Position numbers and translations under genes: made by a program | Notes under the pieces: model-generated | What the model was told of the DNA's origin: nothing | Databases searched by the model: none | The model's input: only the letters and a program-made list of their open reading frames with translations | Shown here: one piece after another, positions 1 to 10,649 of the stretch | Layout of the letters: every line of letters starts with the position of its first letter | Numbering within the stretch: position 1 is the first letter of the stretch | NCBI GenBank assembly: GCA_034508935.3 | Contig: CM067443.1 | Location: 100,256,702 to 100,320,701 of the forward strand | DNA: 64,000 nt | Direction: 5' to 3' | DNA from: Berghia stephanieae | Lineage: Eukaryota > Mollusca > Gastropoda > Nudibranchia > Aeolidiidae

Positions 1-42
<42 letters not shown>
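1..42. repeat. (TA)n microsatellite
   Basis: Uninterrupted TA dinucleotides at the window edge; the array may extend beyond the window. The following bases to about 317 are AT-rich and show no gene or recognisable element. Confidence 0.95.
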
Positions 43-46
<4 letters not shown>

Positions 47-317
47 TTTCGAGAATTTTCCTGACTCTTAAATGTCAAATTCTTGCATTGTTGTGACATC
101 ATACATAACAATGTGAAATTGAATGTAATCTTCAATTTAATTACGAAAACAGATAAAATGGACGTTTAAGGTTTCCCCCTTTATCAACAATCAGGATGAA
201 TGAAACACTACAGATGAATGAGATAATGTGGTAGTGGCGTTTTTAAGATGAATAAACAAAACATTGATATAGTATGCTCCTTTGTAAGGCTATGTGGACT
301 TTTTATTGGATCAATGG

Positions 318-645
318 CATTTCTGGGTGGGATTCATGACCTCCCATAGTGGGCAGGGAGGTACTTGCTGTGTCTCCTATCCCCTGTATCTGTTTTCCAA
401 CTTGCTTTCTGTCTTTGTCTTGGAATGAGATTACTTGGTTTTGTCCTGAGTCCTAGCTGGGAGGGAAACAGTCAAATGCATAGTTATTGTTTTGGGAGAT
501 GATATTTTTTTCCTTGTAAATCATCTCTCTGTTATGTATTATTATGTTTGTTATTTTTAATGTATAATGTAAGCATTTGAGTGTATTCCTCTTTGTTGGA
601 TTTTGTGCTTGTGTCCGGATGAGACTTATAGGTGATCTCAAACTA
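318..645 (-). repeat. ~330-bp dispersed repeat, copy 1
   Basis: This block matches, in reverse orientation, the block at 3525-3870, and matches in two pieces 1375-1463 plus 2558-2760. One edge carries GTTTGAGATCAC (minus strand) and the other a CCCACCCAG-type edge. I see no coding potential. It behaves like a short non-autonomous element or SINE-like repeat; no target duplication could be assigned. Confidence 0.6.
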
Positions 646-661
646 AGTACATTAAGTACGT

Positions 662-1008
662 ACTAAGCTCGATTGTGTCTTGTCACACTCCAACGGCAAT
701 AGCTTGGAAGACTCCAGTTGAATCCAACAATACATCCTTTTGTCTTTGCATGTTTATTGTTTGTTCAATGGTCATGTCACCTGCTATTCTTCCAGGAGGC
801 ATCCTTGATCTGGAGACACTAAAGCCATTATCCTGTAACATTTCTTCTGCCCCTGGGTAGGAATGAATCAGGTTGGCTAGTGACACAAACTATACATTGA
901 GATACTTGGCATAATTGTGGTGATTCATGGTAAAAAGCTGTGGGCACAGTTCTTTCAAAAAAGATACATGACGAAGAAAGTTGTTGGTCTTTGTGGCTCG
1001 TAGAAACT
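662..1008 (-). pseudogene. Exon-like fragment of the XPG/FEN-like dispersed gene family
   Basis: The minus strand is closely similar to 13627-13992, the middle part of the larger gene copy at 5388-14740. Both carry a HHNYAKYL-type segment followed by SLANLIHS, GAEEMLQDNGFSVSRSR and DMTIEQTIN. The similarity starts at CTCGATTGTG on the left and stops at the GAAACTG on the right, where a Tigger-like element begins. It is a partial, non-functional copy. Two copies in one window show that the family is dispersed. Whether this is one exon, a retrocopy or a fragment carried by a mobile element cannot be told from the sequence. Confidence 0.7.
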
Positions 1009-1011
1009 GCC

Positions 1012-1371
1012 TGATATCAATTAACCTCCACTGACCTAAGACAGGCATCTAACACTTACAGGGAAGGTTAATGGACCCTTGAGAGTTCAATCCACTTCTT
1101 TTTGGTTCCATATGAGCTAATGCTGATTCCATGCAGTGTAGTAAACGTGTGTTCTGATTGGTTGGTAACAAAGCAATCTCATTGGGAGGAAAAGATACCT
1201 TTTTTTATTGGTTGGGTATCAAGCATCAGTACCAACTGCGGATTATATTGTTATAACGATGTCACTAAACAGGGGCTTCAATAAAATGTATTTTGGGGTT
1301 TTTATAACTAATAATATGTAGCAAAAAAATCAGGACGGAGGTCAGTGTCGCTATCCAGAGGTTGCACTGTA
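1012..1371 (-). mobile_element. Truncated Tigger/pogo-like non-autonomous element
   Basis: The right edge (read on the minus strand) is the terminal repeat CAGTGCAACCTCTGGATAGC next to a TA. The interior is homologous, inverted, to 1464-1860 and to 39890-40215. The distal half is missing, and the left edge abuts the gene fragment ending near 1008. TIR sequence and TA flank are typical of pogo/Tigger elements; no transposase is present. Confidence 0.65.
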
Positions 1372-1374
1372 ATT

Positions 1375-1463
1375 AGTTTGAGATCACCTAAAGGTCTCAC
1401 CAAGACACCAGATCCCACTAAGAGAAATACACTCAAAAGTTTACAAATCATGGGTTAAATATA
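1375..1463 (+). repeat. ~350-bp dispersed repeat, copy 2, left half
   Basis: Starts AGTTTGAGATCACC and is homologous to 3525-3620. It is cut at about 1463 by the Tigger-like element, and the rest of the repeat resumes at about 2558. Confidence 0.6.
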
Positions 1464-2555
1464 TAGTGCAACCTCTGGATAACGACACCCCTGAACAACG
1501 ACAACCCCTGGGTGACATTGACCTCTGGTCCTGATTTTTTTCCTATGTAAGTAATAAAAACCCCAATATTGCGACACACATTTTAGGAAAACCCCTGTTT
1601 AACGATATCGTTATAACAATAATTGTCAGTTGATACCCAACCATCGTCATTTCGGACTCTTAACCAATCATTTTTTTTGTTTTTCCCCAATGAGATTGCT
1701 TTGTTACTGACCAATCAGAACACGTGTTTCCAACACTGCATGGAATCAATGGTTCATGTGGAACCACTGCAAAAGAAGTTTATCAGTGGATGGAGCTCTC
1801 AAGGGTCTATTAACATTCCATGTAAGCAACCTGAGTTTAGTGGGGTGGTTAACTGATATCGGGCAATGCCGGTCCAATGGAGGCAATTATGGATATTTAT
1901 GGTCGAACAATATTTTGGAATAGCTGGGAAAACAGTAAACAGCTCTTTCACTTTCACTTTATTATTTTCATTTAAAAAATCTGTTATTTTTCTAAACATC
2001 AGTCCAAATTTGAAATTATTGTGGATAATACCTGGTTGTTTTCTTTTTTTTTGTCTTTAATATCGCAAGATGTGGATCTACTAATGTTAAGTGCTTGTAA
2101 ATTTTGGTGCACTTAAATTCTACATAAAAATGTCGGTATTCAAACTCATCAGGAGGGTTGCATGGATTTTAATTACAGTCAAAACTAGATATGTGTATCT
2201 GTGTTCTTGTGCGGTATTATCATGTTGGTACTTAGGATTTATTCTTAATTTTGTTAAATGGTGTTCAAGTACTTATTCTTAGTTTTGTTAAATGGCGTTG
2301 ATTTTGATCAAAACAATACACATTGGAGAATGAAAGCTTAACTGGATACTTTTATAAACATGAGAAATAAACATTCTAACGTTGTTAAGACGTTTCTTCT
2401 ATCAGTCAGTGGTCCCGACATCGCACTGGCAGGTATTAACGGGTTTCACCACACCCCCTTTTACTGCCATCTTGAAATCCCCAGAATAATGACACCCCTG
2501 GATAATGACATAATTTTCCGGTCCCTGGCGATGTTGTTATCCGGGAGTTGCACTG
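1464..2555 (+). mobile_element. Tigger/pogo-like non-autonomous element, ~1.09 kb
   Basis: The ends are inverted: AGTGCAACCTCTGGATAACG on the left, and on the right a segment whose complement reads CAGTGCAACTCCCGGATAAC. Both are flanked by TA, the usual pogo/Tigger target. A subterminal block with ACCCCTGGATAATGAC/ACCCCTGAACAACGAC motifs lies near each end. There is no transposase reading frame. Related copies lie at 1012-1371 (inverted) and in two halves at 39890-40215 and 41403-41870. The element sits inside the ~350-bp repeat, splitting it. Confidence 0.75.
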
Positions 2556-2557
2556 TA

Positions 2558-2760
2558 AAAAAAAAAATATCAGTACATAACAGAGAGTTGATTTACAAGG
2601 AAAAGAATATCTATACATTTGACTGTTTCCATCCAAGCCAAGGACTCTAAGTAGTCTCATTCCAAGACAAGGAAGAATGCAAATACAGGGGAATAAAAAA
2701 CATAGAGAGTACCCTGCCCGCTATGGGAGGCCGGGAACCCAACCCAGTGATCCTGGGTCA
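2558..2760 (+). repeat. ~350-bp dispersed repeat, copy 2, right half
   Basis: Continues the repeat interrupted by the Tigger-like element: the CAGTACATAACAGAGAG... block through CCCTGCCCGCTATGGGAGG matches 3625-3850. Confidence 0.6.
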
Positions 2761-3524
2761 GTTGAGATTTTTTTCTGATTCCCCTGTCTACCCAGCAGTG
2801 AATGGGTAGCTGTTAGATCTGGCAGGAAGTACTTTGTCATAGATTAGCATCCTATCCAAAGGATAGCAAGCAATTGCTATTGTCCGTGTCATGCTATAGA
2901 AACTGGGATAAACTTTGGCTCCATAGGCCTAATGGCTCCGAAAGACTATATATTTCTAAAATTCATTCAGAAACATAGCAGATGCTTTACAAGGAAAAAT
3001 ATCTCTCATAATACAGTGGAATCCTGATAAACCCAACACCGCTGGTCAAGAAAGATGGTTGACGGAAGCATGCCAGTTTATCATAGGCCGATCCTGCCTT
3101 GACGGTGCTCTGTGCATGATGGAAGTTATCACTGACACGCTCAAAAAGAGTAAATGAATGATTGATTTATTTTACGAATTGAATTTTATTCTTAAATTGT
3201 TTTTAACCAAAGAACATTCATTGCTGAAGAATTACAGAGTAATTTTCTTTTAGTTGTATATAAAAAGGGGAAAATGAACAAGCTGAATTGACATTTTACA
3301 GGGACTAGCTATCTCTACTCCACCAATGTTTTCTGTTTTGAAGGTTTTTTTTACGGCGCTTGCAACACATTAAGGTCATATCAGCGCCAGTAAAAAGGAA
3401 GAAAATGGGATGTAAAAAGTTCTAGAATTGCAATTAAAGCACCCAAAAAAAAGGTAAGATAAAAGGGGAATTGGTTCAAATAGGAAACATGTAGATTCCA
3501 AGTGCACATTATAGTATAGGTGTA
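2761..3524. other. Non-coding stretch with LINE-tail-like segment
   Basis: No gene seen. ACAGTGGAATCCTGATAAAC near 3014 resembles a pogo-type terminal repeat, but no partner end was found. At 3353-3390 TACGGCGCTTGCAACACATT followed by AAGGTCATATCAGCGCC resembles the 3' hairpin of the LINE at 5464 (GGCGCTT...AAGCGCC) and could be the tail of a related LINE or SINE. Confidence 0.4.
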
Positions 3525-3870
3525 TTTAGTTTGAGATTACAAAAGTCTCACCCAGACACCAGCACAAGTTCCCTCTAAGAAGAATACACTCAAATGTTTA
3601 CAAATCATATGTTAAAAAAAAACAAAACAGTACATAACACAGAGGTGATTTACATGGAAAAAAATATCATCTCCCAAAACTCTAACTATACATTCGACTG
3701 TTTCCCTCCCAGCCAAGGACTCCGGCCAGGGTCAGGACAAAACTAAGTAATCCCATTCCAAGACAAAGAGAGAGATCAAGTTGGAAAACAGATACAGGGG
3801 GATAGAAGACACAGTAAGTACCTCCCTGCCTACTATGGGAGTTCAGGAACCCCACCCAGTACTCCACCAA
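3525..3870 (+). repeat. ~350-bp dispersed repeat, copy 3 (uninterrupted)
   Basis: Same family as 318-645, inverted relative to it. Left edge is AGTTTGAGATTAC; right edge is near CCCCACCCAG. Carries no gene. Confidence 0.6.
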
Positions 3871-4799
3871 TTTGAAGGTGGAGAATTAAACAAAATAAGT
3901 TTTACAACTACAAAGTGCTGTAATATTACTATCAGATCAACACTGTATGAAAACACGTTCATTGAAACTTGAAGTTATGAGAAAAGTAAATTGAAGGGCT
4001 CAAATTCATGTAGTAGGCATACAAAAATATTCTACAGTAAAACAAATAAACTGGTATCTAAATTTCTTACATATGCAGGACAACATTAAACTTAAGTAAC
4101 TGTACATCATTTCCAAAGAACAGAAAATGTGGTACCAACAAGATAAAAAATTTTGACTTCAAGCAGAAGTTGGCTTTGTGCAGATTCCACCGCCTCTCAG
4201 CCATGACAATAGTAAGTGTAACGAAACACTTAATTGTAATGAACTAATGTAGTTAGTTTTAATTATTGAGTTGAATCCATGACATAGCTATAGGGCTGGC
4301 CGTGTCACGCGGGTCTTGATCGGTATGCTTAAAGCCATTGTATTTGTTACACAGAGGGGAAATTGAATAATTAATTAGGTACTGTGTGCAGTCAGCAATC
4401 AAATTTTCGTCATTCTTTTTGTTTCAACTGGCATTGGTCACAACCGCTTTGTTTTTCTCTCGCTTCGTTCAATTTACTGGATTTTAAAATTTTATATATT
4501 TAATTCAATGAAAGTGTGCTTATCATTGTTGCCATTCCGGAATTTAATTAAGTGGAAGTGTGCTTATCATTGTTGACATTCCAGAATTTAATTTGTCATT
4601 CTTTGCTTCAACCCGTGTTGGTTTTATCTTCTCTCGCTTCGTTCAATTTGCTGGATTTTTAAATGTTATACATATTTAATTACTGGGTAAGTGGAAGTGA
4701 GCTTATCATTGTTGACATTCCGGAATTTAGTTTATCATTTCTTTATCGGATTATTTCTTTATTTTTCTAAATCACTGCTTGACTTAGAATTCCATCATC
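3871..4799. repeat. Non-coding stretch with imperfect ~180-bp repeats
   Basis: No gene seen before 4800. CTCTCGCTTCGTTCAATTT occurs at about 4456 and again at about 4635, giving a period near 180 bp. GTGTGCTTATCATTGTTG followed by a CATTCCGGAATTTA-type segment occurs three times (about 4514, 4557, 4695). This is a short, diverged tandem array just upstream of the THAP-like start. Confidence 0.55.
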
Positions 4800-4895
4800 A
4801 TGGGAAAGAAATGCAGCACGTATGGCTGCAAGTCAGGTTATGCTAGTTCGACAGAAGAAATTCAAGTGTACAGTTTATCTCTTGATCTTAGTTAG
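4800..4895 (+). pseudogene. THAP-domain N-terminal fragment
   Basis: The ATG at 4800 opens 31 codons beginning MGKKCSTYGCKSGY, then a TAG. THAP zinc fingers start in this way: Met, a basic pair, Cys-X(2-4)-Cys near residues 5-10, then GY or a similar turn. The expected later Trp, Cys-X2-His and AVPTIF-type box are not found downstream, so this is the first part of a THAP domain only. It could be a first exon with an unseen donor, or a dead remnant of a P-element/THAP-type transposon. It points toward the 3' end of the XPG/FEN-like gene (stop at 5388). The family call rests on about 25 residues. Confidence 0.45.
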
Positions 4896-5387
4896 TGCTT
4901 AGGCCACTGGGACCCCCCCCCCCCCCTTTGGGAGTTTATGCCACTATGTTTTTCAAATAATAGAACTTATTGGCCATACAAATTCCACTGTTACCGTAAA
5001 AATAAGTGTCATTTAAGAGAGTTATGGCCCTTTGAAAAAAGTGAGTTGTGTCCCCTTGCAAAAAAGAGACAACATTTCTTTCAAAGGCTCTGGAGACTAC
5101 AATATTAATTCAAATATATGCAAATTGGGTATCAAACTGAAGGAAATTGAATATACTATCAAACTATGTGCACAAGCTTTCAATTTGTAAATATTATATA
5201 GATTTACAGAAAGTTGAAACAATTTGTCAGTAATCTCATGAAGTGTCATATCTAAACTTATGGGCTATTTCAGTGTTTTACACAAAAATTATTGATTCAA
5301 GATGTAGTAAGTACATAAAAACAATATCCTTATGTGTTTTGCAAACATGCTTTACTCCTTAACAGTTTGCACTGCTCACCAATTTAT
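4896..5387. other. Non-coding stretch
   Basis: Holds a C homopolymer run (about 4912-4927) and AT-rich sequence that is probably the 3' flank of the minus-strand gene ending at 5388. Nothing else recognised. Confidence 0.5.
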
Positions 5388-5449
5388 TACATATCCTCAT
5401 CATCAGTAGCAAAATCCTCTTCGTCCTCTGAAGTGTCGTCAAGGAAATC

Positions 5450-5463
5450 ACTGTCAAAGCTAT
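5450..5463. repeat. Left target-site duplication of LINE copy 1
   Basis: ACTGTCAAAGCTAT here is repeated exactly at 11807-11820, directly flanking the LINE. Confidence 0.85.
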
Positions 5464-5648
5464 TGTTTGTTTGTTTTTAGGTGTTTAACGGCGCTTTCGA
5501 CACTATTTAGGTCATTTAAGCGCCCGTTTCTGTCTTTTATCAATCTTTTATCGGCCCTGAGGGGCCATAGCTGATCAAAACGTGTACTGTTGTAATAAAT
5601 CTTTATAAAATCATAATAGTTACATGTTTGTTAAATAAAAATATCTAT

Positions 5649-8600
5649 TTACAATTTCTGCAGGAGTTCACATTCCTGCAGATACTTTAAAATTGTAAGC
5701 GGATCGACCGACTGGAACAGAGACTTCAAGTCTCTGTTATCATAATGTTGTGACCTTATCTGTTCTAATTCTGTACATTCAATTAAAATGTGTTGAACTG
5801 TCAGGTCACAGTTACATGTTCTGCAGAGGGGTTTTTCATCCCTCTCCAGAAGGAAACGGTGAGTGAGGGCAGTATGTCCGATCCGGAGTCGAGTTATTTT
5901 TACCTCGTCTCTTCTTTTTAGCCCCGAGTTGGGTCTGGGGCCGAGGTTACTTTTAATTTGTTTTAATTTGTTATGTACATCTCGACTCCAGGATCGTTCC
6001 CATTCCTTTCGGACATGTTTTTTTATATTGATCTTTAAATCCGCGTGTGGGATTTTACTGCCCTCTTGTAATTCTTGGCTCACCGCTCTTTTGCCAGTCG
6101 ATCCGCTTCTTCGTTCCCCTGGATACCCACATGACTAGGTACCCAGAGAAAACAAACTTTCTTTTTCTTAATAAATAATTTATTTGCACCTTCCAAGATA
6201 CTTATGAGTCTTGGATCGGTGCAATAAAAATTTGAGATCCCCTTAAGTACGGACAGCGAGTCAGACAAGATCAAGAATTTATTTTTATTCGATCTCTCAG
6301 CCAAACGGAGAGCATTTAGGATTGCTCTCGATTCCGCTGTAAAGATCGAAACATTTCTATCCAGGCGAAGTGATCCTGTGCCTTCCGATGAGTGATAGGC
6401 ACATCCTACTGCATCTGCGCTCTTTGAACCATCCGTAAATATGTGAGTATGGTTTTTGTATGTTTGTAATATTGCTTTTAGTGTCTGTTTGTAAATATGT
6501 GGGTCTGTTTGTGATTTTTCCAGTTTTGTTAGGTCCAAATTTATGTTTGGTCTATGTATGGACCATGGTGGTGTCTTTGCCTGGACGTATGGATGTATCC
6601 TATCTAGACTGATGTTCATGTCTGCGATGTCTTTTTTTATTCTGCAACCTAATGGTGGTGTCATTTTTGGGTGCTTGCGAAATTTTTCTTCTAGTGTCCT
6701 ATTCGTGTAGTGTACATGTTTGTGTGCTGGGTTGTCGTGCAGCGATGTGACCTTAGTAACATACTGGAGAGCCAGTTTTTTCCTCCTGAGATGGAGAGGT
6801 GGCTCATCTGCCTCAGCATAAAGGCTTGCCACTGGAGAAGTGCGGAAAGCCCCGAGTGCCAAGCGCAGTCCCTGATGATGAATTGGGTCCAGCATGCCTA
6901 AGTAGGATGGTTTTGCAGAGCCGTATACAAAAGATGCGTAGTCCAGTTTTGATCGAATAAGGGTTCGGTATATCTTTAGAAGAGTGTTTGTGTCCGAACC
7001 CCATTCCATGCTCGACAGAACTCTCATTATTCTCATTGCTTTCATGCATCGCAGTCTGAGATCTTTGATATGGGCGAGGAAATTTAATTTCCTATCAAAG
7101 ATCAAACCCAGGAATCGGGCTTCGTCCTTTACCTCAATTCTGGAATTGTTGAGATAAAGGTCAGGCTGTCTAATGCAGGTGCGTTTTCGGCAGAAGTGGA
7201 CAGCTACTGTTTTTGATGGGGAGAAGGAGAAACCATTGAGATTTGCCCACTCCGACAGTTTGTTTAGTTGGAGTTGTAACTGTCTCTCAATGGTGTCCAT
7301 ACTCGATTTACTTCGATAGCATACAAGAAAGTCATCAACATATAAGGAACAGTCAACATTCTGTCTCATTGCATTCACTATTGAGTTTATTTTAATCTCA
7401 AACAGAATGGGAGACAGAATGCTACCCTGTGGAACTCCCTCTTCCTGATCAAATGGATCAGAAAAGGTGGATCCTGCTTTGACCTGAAAGGATCTATTGT
7501 TTAAAAATGCTCTGACAAACATTGGAAGGTTTCCTCGCAGACCAAGATTGTGTAGATCTTTGAGGATTCCGAATTTCCAAGTTGTGTCAAAGGCCTTCTC
7601 AAGGTCAAAGAAGATTGCTACCAAGTGCTCACCTTTGGCAAAGGCCTCACGAATGAAGCTCTCTAGTCGAACAAGGTGATCAACAGTTGATCTGTTCTTT
7701 CGAAAGCCACATTGGAGGTCGGAGAGGGAGTTGTTGTGTTCCAAGTAGAACATCAGACGCTTGTTGACCATTTTCTCCATCAGCTTGCATAGGCAGCTGG
7801 TGAGGGAGATTGGTCGGTAGTTTGAAGCGTCCGAATGGTCTTTCCCAGGTTTTGGGATTGGAATCACAGTGGCCAGATTCCAACTAGGTGGAAAAGTCTG
7901 TGTTGTCCATATCTTGTTATAGATATTCAAAAGGACAACCAGACTATCTTGTGGAAGATGTCGGAGTATTTCATAACTGATGTTGTCAGGACCCGGTGCT
8001 GTGACATTTGTGTCACGGAGGCAGGCACCCAACTCCTCAAGTGTAAATGGTTTGTTGTAGTCTTCGGTGTTTGTAGATGTAAAGTTTATTGGTGTGTTTT
8101 CTGCGTTTTGTTTATGGCGCAGAAATTGTGGTGTGTGGTGTGCAGACGAGGAGTTGTGCGCCAGCCTCTCGGCCAGAGTGTTGGCAATGTCTTGTTCTGT
8201 TTCAGCCACGGATCCATCGGGACGTGTCAAGTGATTTAGTGAATCACTATCAGATCCCTTCAGTTTCCGTAACATCTTCCACACCCTATTTAGGGGTGTC
8301 TGGCTATTTATTTTGGAGACAAAGTTTTGGAAGGATCTCCGTTTGTTTTCTCGGAAGATCTTCCTACACTTTGCTCGTAATTTCCTAAATGTTGTGAAAT
8401 TCTCAGGGATTGGGAATCTCATCGCTTTCCTGTATGCTTTTTTCTTCTCCCGTAGGGCCGCTCGACATTCCTCTGTAAACCAGGGATTGTGTTTTCTCGG
8501 TCCACCAGAGGTTGTTGGTATTGTCGAGCTGCAGATATTTGTTAAAATATTTTTGAATTTGTCATAGCTGTCCACCTCTGTCGTAAGGAGTCTGTGACAC

Positions 8601-9258
8601 TCCTGTGAGAAAGTTTCCCAATCTGCTCGCCGAACACTCCAACGTTTGGGCTGTGGGGCCCTTGAAGTCGGGTGATGTCGAGGCAGACTGGAAAATGGTC
8701 AGAACCGTGATCGTCATCGATCACAGTCCAGGAGAGCTCTGGAGCTAGTGTAGGATCACAGAAAGTGAGATCGATGGCAGACGTGGTAAGATTGTGAATA
8801 TTTACCCGTGTTGCCTCGAGACCGTTTGCCAAGTATACATCCATTTTCATTATGAAAGCCTCCACTGCCTTTCCCCTCTGGTTTGTGTCTGTGTTTCCCC
8901 AGAGAGGACTGTGAGCATTGAAATCTCCCATTATCACATAGGGAGGGGGGAGTTGGTTTAGAACTCCCTCTAGCTCGGCAGACTGGAGGCGATGATCTGG
9001 TGGGATGTACACAGAGCAGATGGTGATTGGTCTGTGCAATGTCACTCTCACTGCTATTGCCTGTAGATTTGTTTTCATTGGTATCAAGCGGTGGGGGGTG
9101 CTCTTCTTCGTGAGAATTGAAACTCCCCCACACGCTATCTGGCCATCAGAGTGAATCAGATGATTGGCCGTATATCCTTTTACTGTGTAGTCGTCTGCTG
9201 GTAATTTTGTTTCCTGCAGACAGACTACATCAGGATTCCTCTGGAGGAGGAGGTCCAA
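5649..9258 (-). pseudogene. LINE copy 1 ORF2 (EN-RT-RNase H), frameshifted
   Basis: Encodes the same protein as the intact ORF2 of copy 2: N-terminal AP-type endonuclease (LQRNPDVVCLQETKLP, MGDFNAHSPLWG, SDHFPVCLDI), reverse transcriptase with YVDD, RNase H (HIFTDGSKSADAVGCAYHSS; FLWVPSHVGIQGNEEADRLA) and a C-terminal Cys/His motif (CRTCNCDLTVQHILIEC). Compared with copy 2 it lacks one G near 8674 and one C near 6087, giving three overlapping open stretches (9258-8542, 8575-6080, 6083-5649). Otherwise nearly identical, so the damage is recent or a sequencing error. Confidence 0.9.
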
Positions 9259-9324
9259 TTCTGTTCTATTTGATCTGATCCCTCTGATGTTCCAGGAAAT
9301 TAATCTTGTCTGACTAGGTATCCT

Positions 9325-10649
9325 AATTTTTTGTGGGGAGGTTAGGCAGTATGCCTGCCTTCAACCCTTTTACTTTTATTCTCCTAGGAGGAGAGACTTC
9401 CATAGGAGAAGGAGGCCCTGTGGAGGGCCTCTCGGTTTTTTTAGGGCTGAGTTTTTTTGAACCCTTGGGATTTTTAGGTCCCTCTGGGTTCTTAGATTTT
9501 TTGGGGCTTTGAGGCCCCTCAGGGGGATTTGTGGATCCCCCGACTGGTGTTGGTGGCTCCATATTCTGGGAAGGGGTGGAGTTTTGTTTTTGGGGGATAG
9601 AGAGGGCTCACGGGAATGGAGATGGGGGGTGGGTCCAACATCCACGCCCATGAGGGGAGAATTTTTTTGTTTGGGGAAGGAGGGGGGGTGGAGGTCGCCT
9701 TGGAGGTGGATGTGGAGGGGGCTGCAGGTTCCACATCTTGAACCTCCAATGTGTCAAAAAGATTTTTTGACACATTTGCGACCTTGTTTTTAGGTCTTGA
9801 TGGCTTTTTCTTTTGAGGACTGTCTTTTCTAGTCTGTGCGATTTTGCCATGGCTGTTTTGGTTATTACCAGCAGCTCTGGCAACTTCTGCATAACTCTTG
9901 GCAGAAGCAGCGACCTGCCGAGGGGGGCAGATCACTGCTTTTGCCTGAGCAAACGTACCGCCGTAAGTGGCTCTGTATGTCAAGATTGCCTTTTCTTCTT
10001 GCCACTTAGGACAATCTTTTGAATGTGCTGCATGCTTGCCTTGGCAGTTCAGACAACAAGGGTCCACTTTGCAGTTTTCCTCATTGTGGTCTTCTTTGCC
10101 GCAGCGGGGGCATGTAGCTTTACGGCGGCAGTTTGTTTTAGTATGGCCGTACCGGTGGCAGTTAAAACATCTCATGGGGTTCGGGACGTAAGGCCGAACC
10201 TCCAAGTCGAGGTATTCAATTCTTATTCTCGACGGGGGTCTCGGGCTGTCAAAAGTCAGGATCCAGGTGTTGGTCTGGATTGTGCTGTCGCCGCGGCGGA
10301 TGCTCCTGTGAGCCTCAACGGTGACTGGGATGTCAGAGAATCTGGTACATTTCAAGAGGTTCTCACTCTCTTGTCGACCCTGCACTTGTATCATTAAAGT
10401 GCCAGAGTTGTTCCTGTTCACTGCCTTTGGTGTACCGGCGCCATTTGCTTTGAGTGCCTTGCTGATGGTGAAGATACTCAAAGTGTTAAGTTTTATGTTT
10501 TCCTCATTCGGTTGAATTACCAGGAACGGCGAGAATTTTGGGGTTGCCATTCCTGGTAAGTCATCAAGAGTCATCGGGGCTGTAATCTTTCTTTTCTTTC
10601 CTGTCTGGGGTGGGGCTTTAAGGGGAGAGTTTTTCATATTTTTGGCCAT
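9325..10649 (-). pseudogene. LINE copy 1 ORF1 (zinc-knuckle, gag-like), broken
   Basis: Starts MAKNMKNSPLKAPPQTGKK at 10649. After an RRM-like middle comes a run of CCHC knuckles beginning CFNCHRYGHTKTNCRRKATC. The C-terminal part is Pro/Ser/Lys-rich. Such ORF1 proteins bind LINE RNA. Relative to copy 2 this copy has an in-frame 105-bp deletion (35 codons) before the IRRGD motif, and single-base length changes in G runs near 9595 and 9653 that break the Pro-rich tail. Confidence 0.85.

Noticed and set aside
8089-8567. Plus-strand frames inside the LINE ORF2 regions (also 18151-18883)
   Set aside because: Opposite-strand shadows of the well-supported ORF2 coding sequence, present identically in both copies.
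9509-9793. Gly/Trp-rich plus-strand frame
   Set aside because: Antisense of the Pro-rich LINE ORF1 tail.
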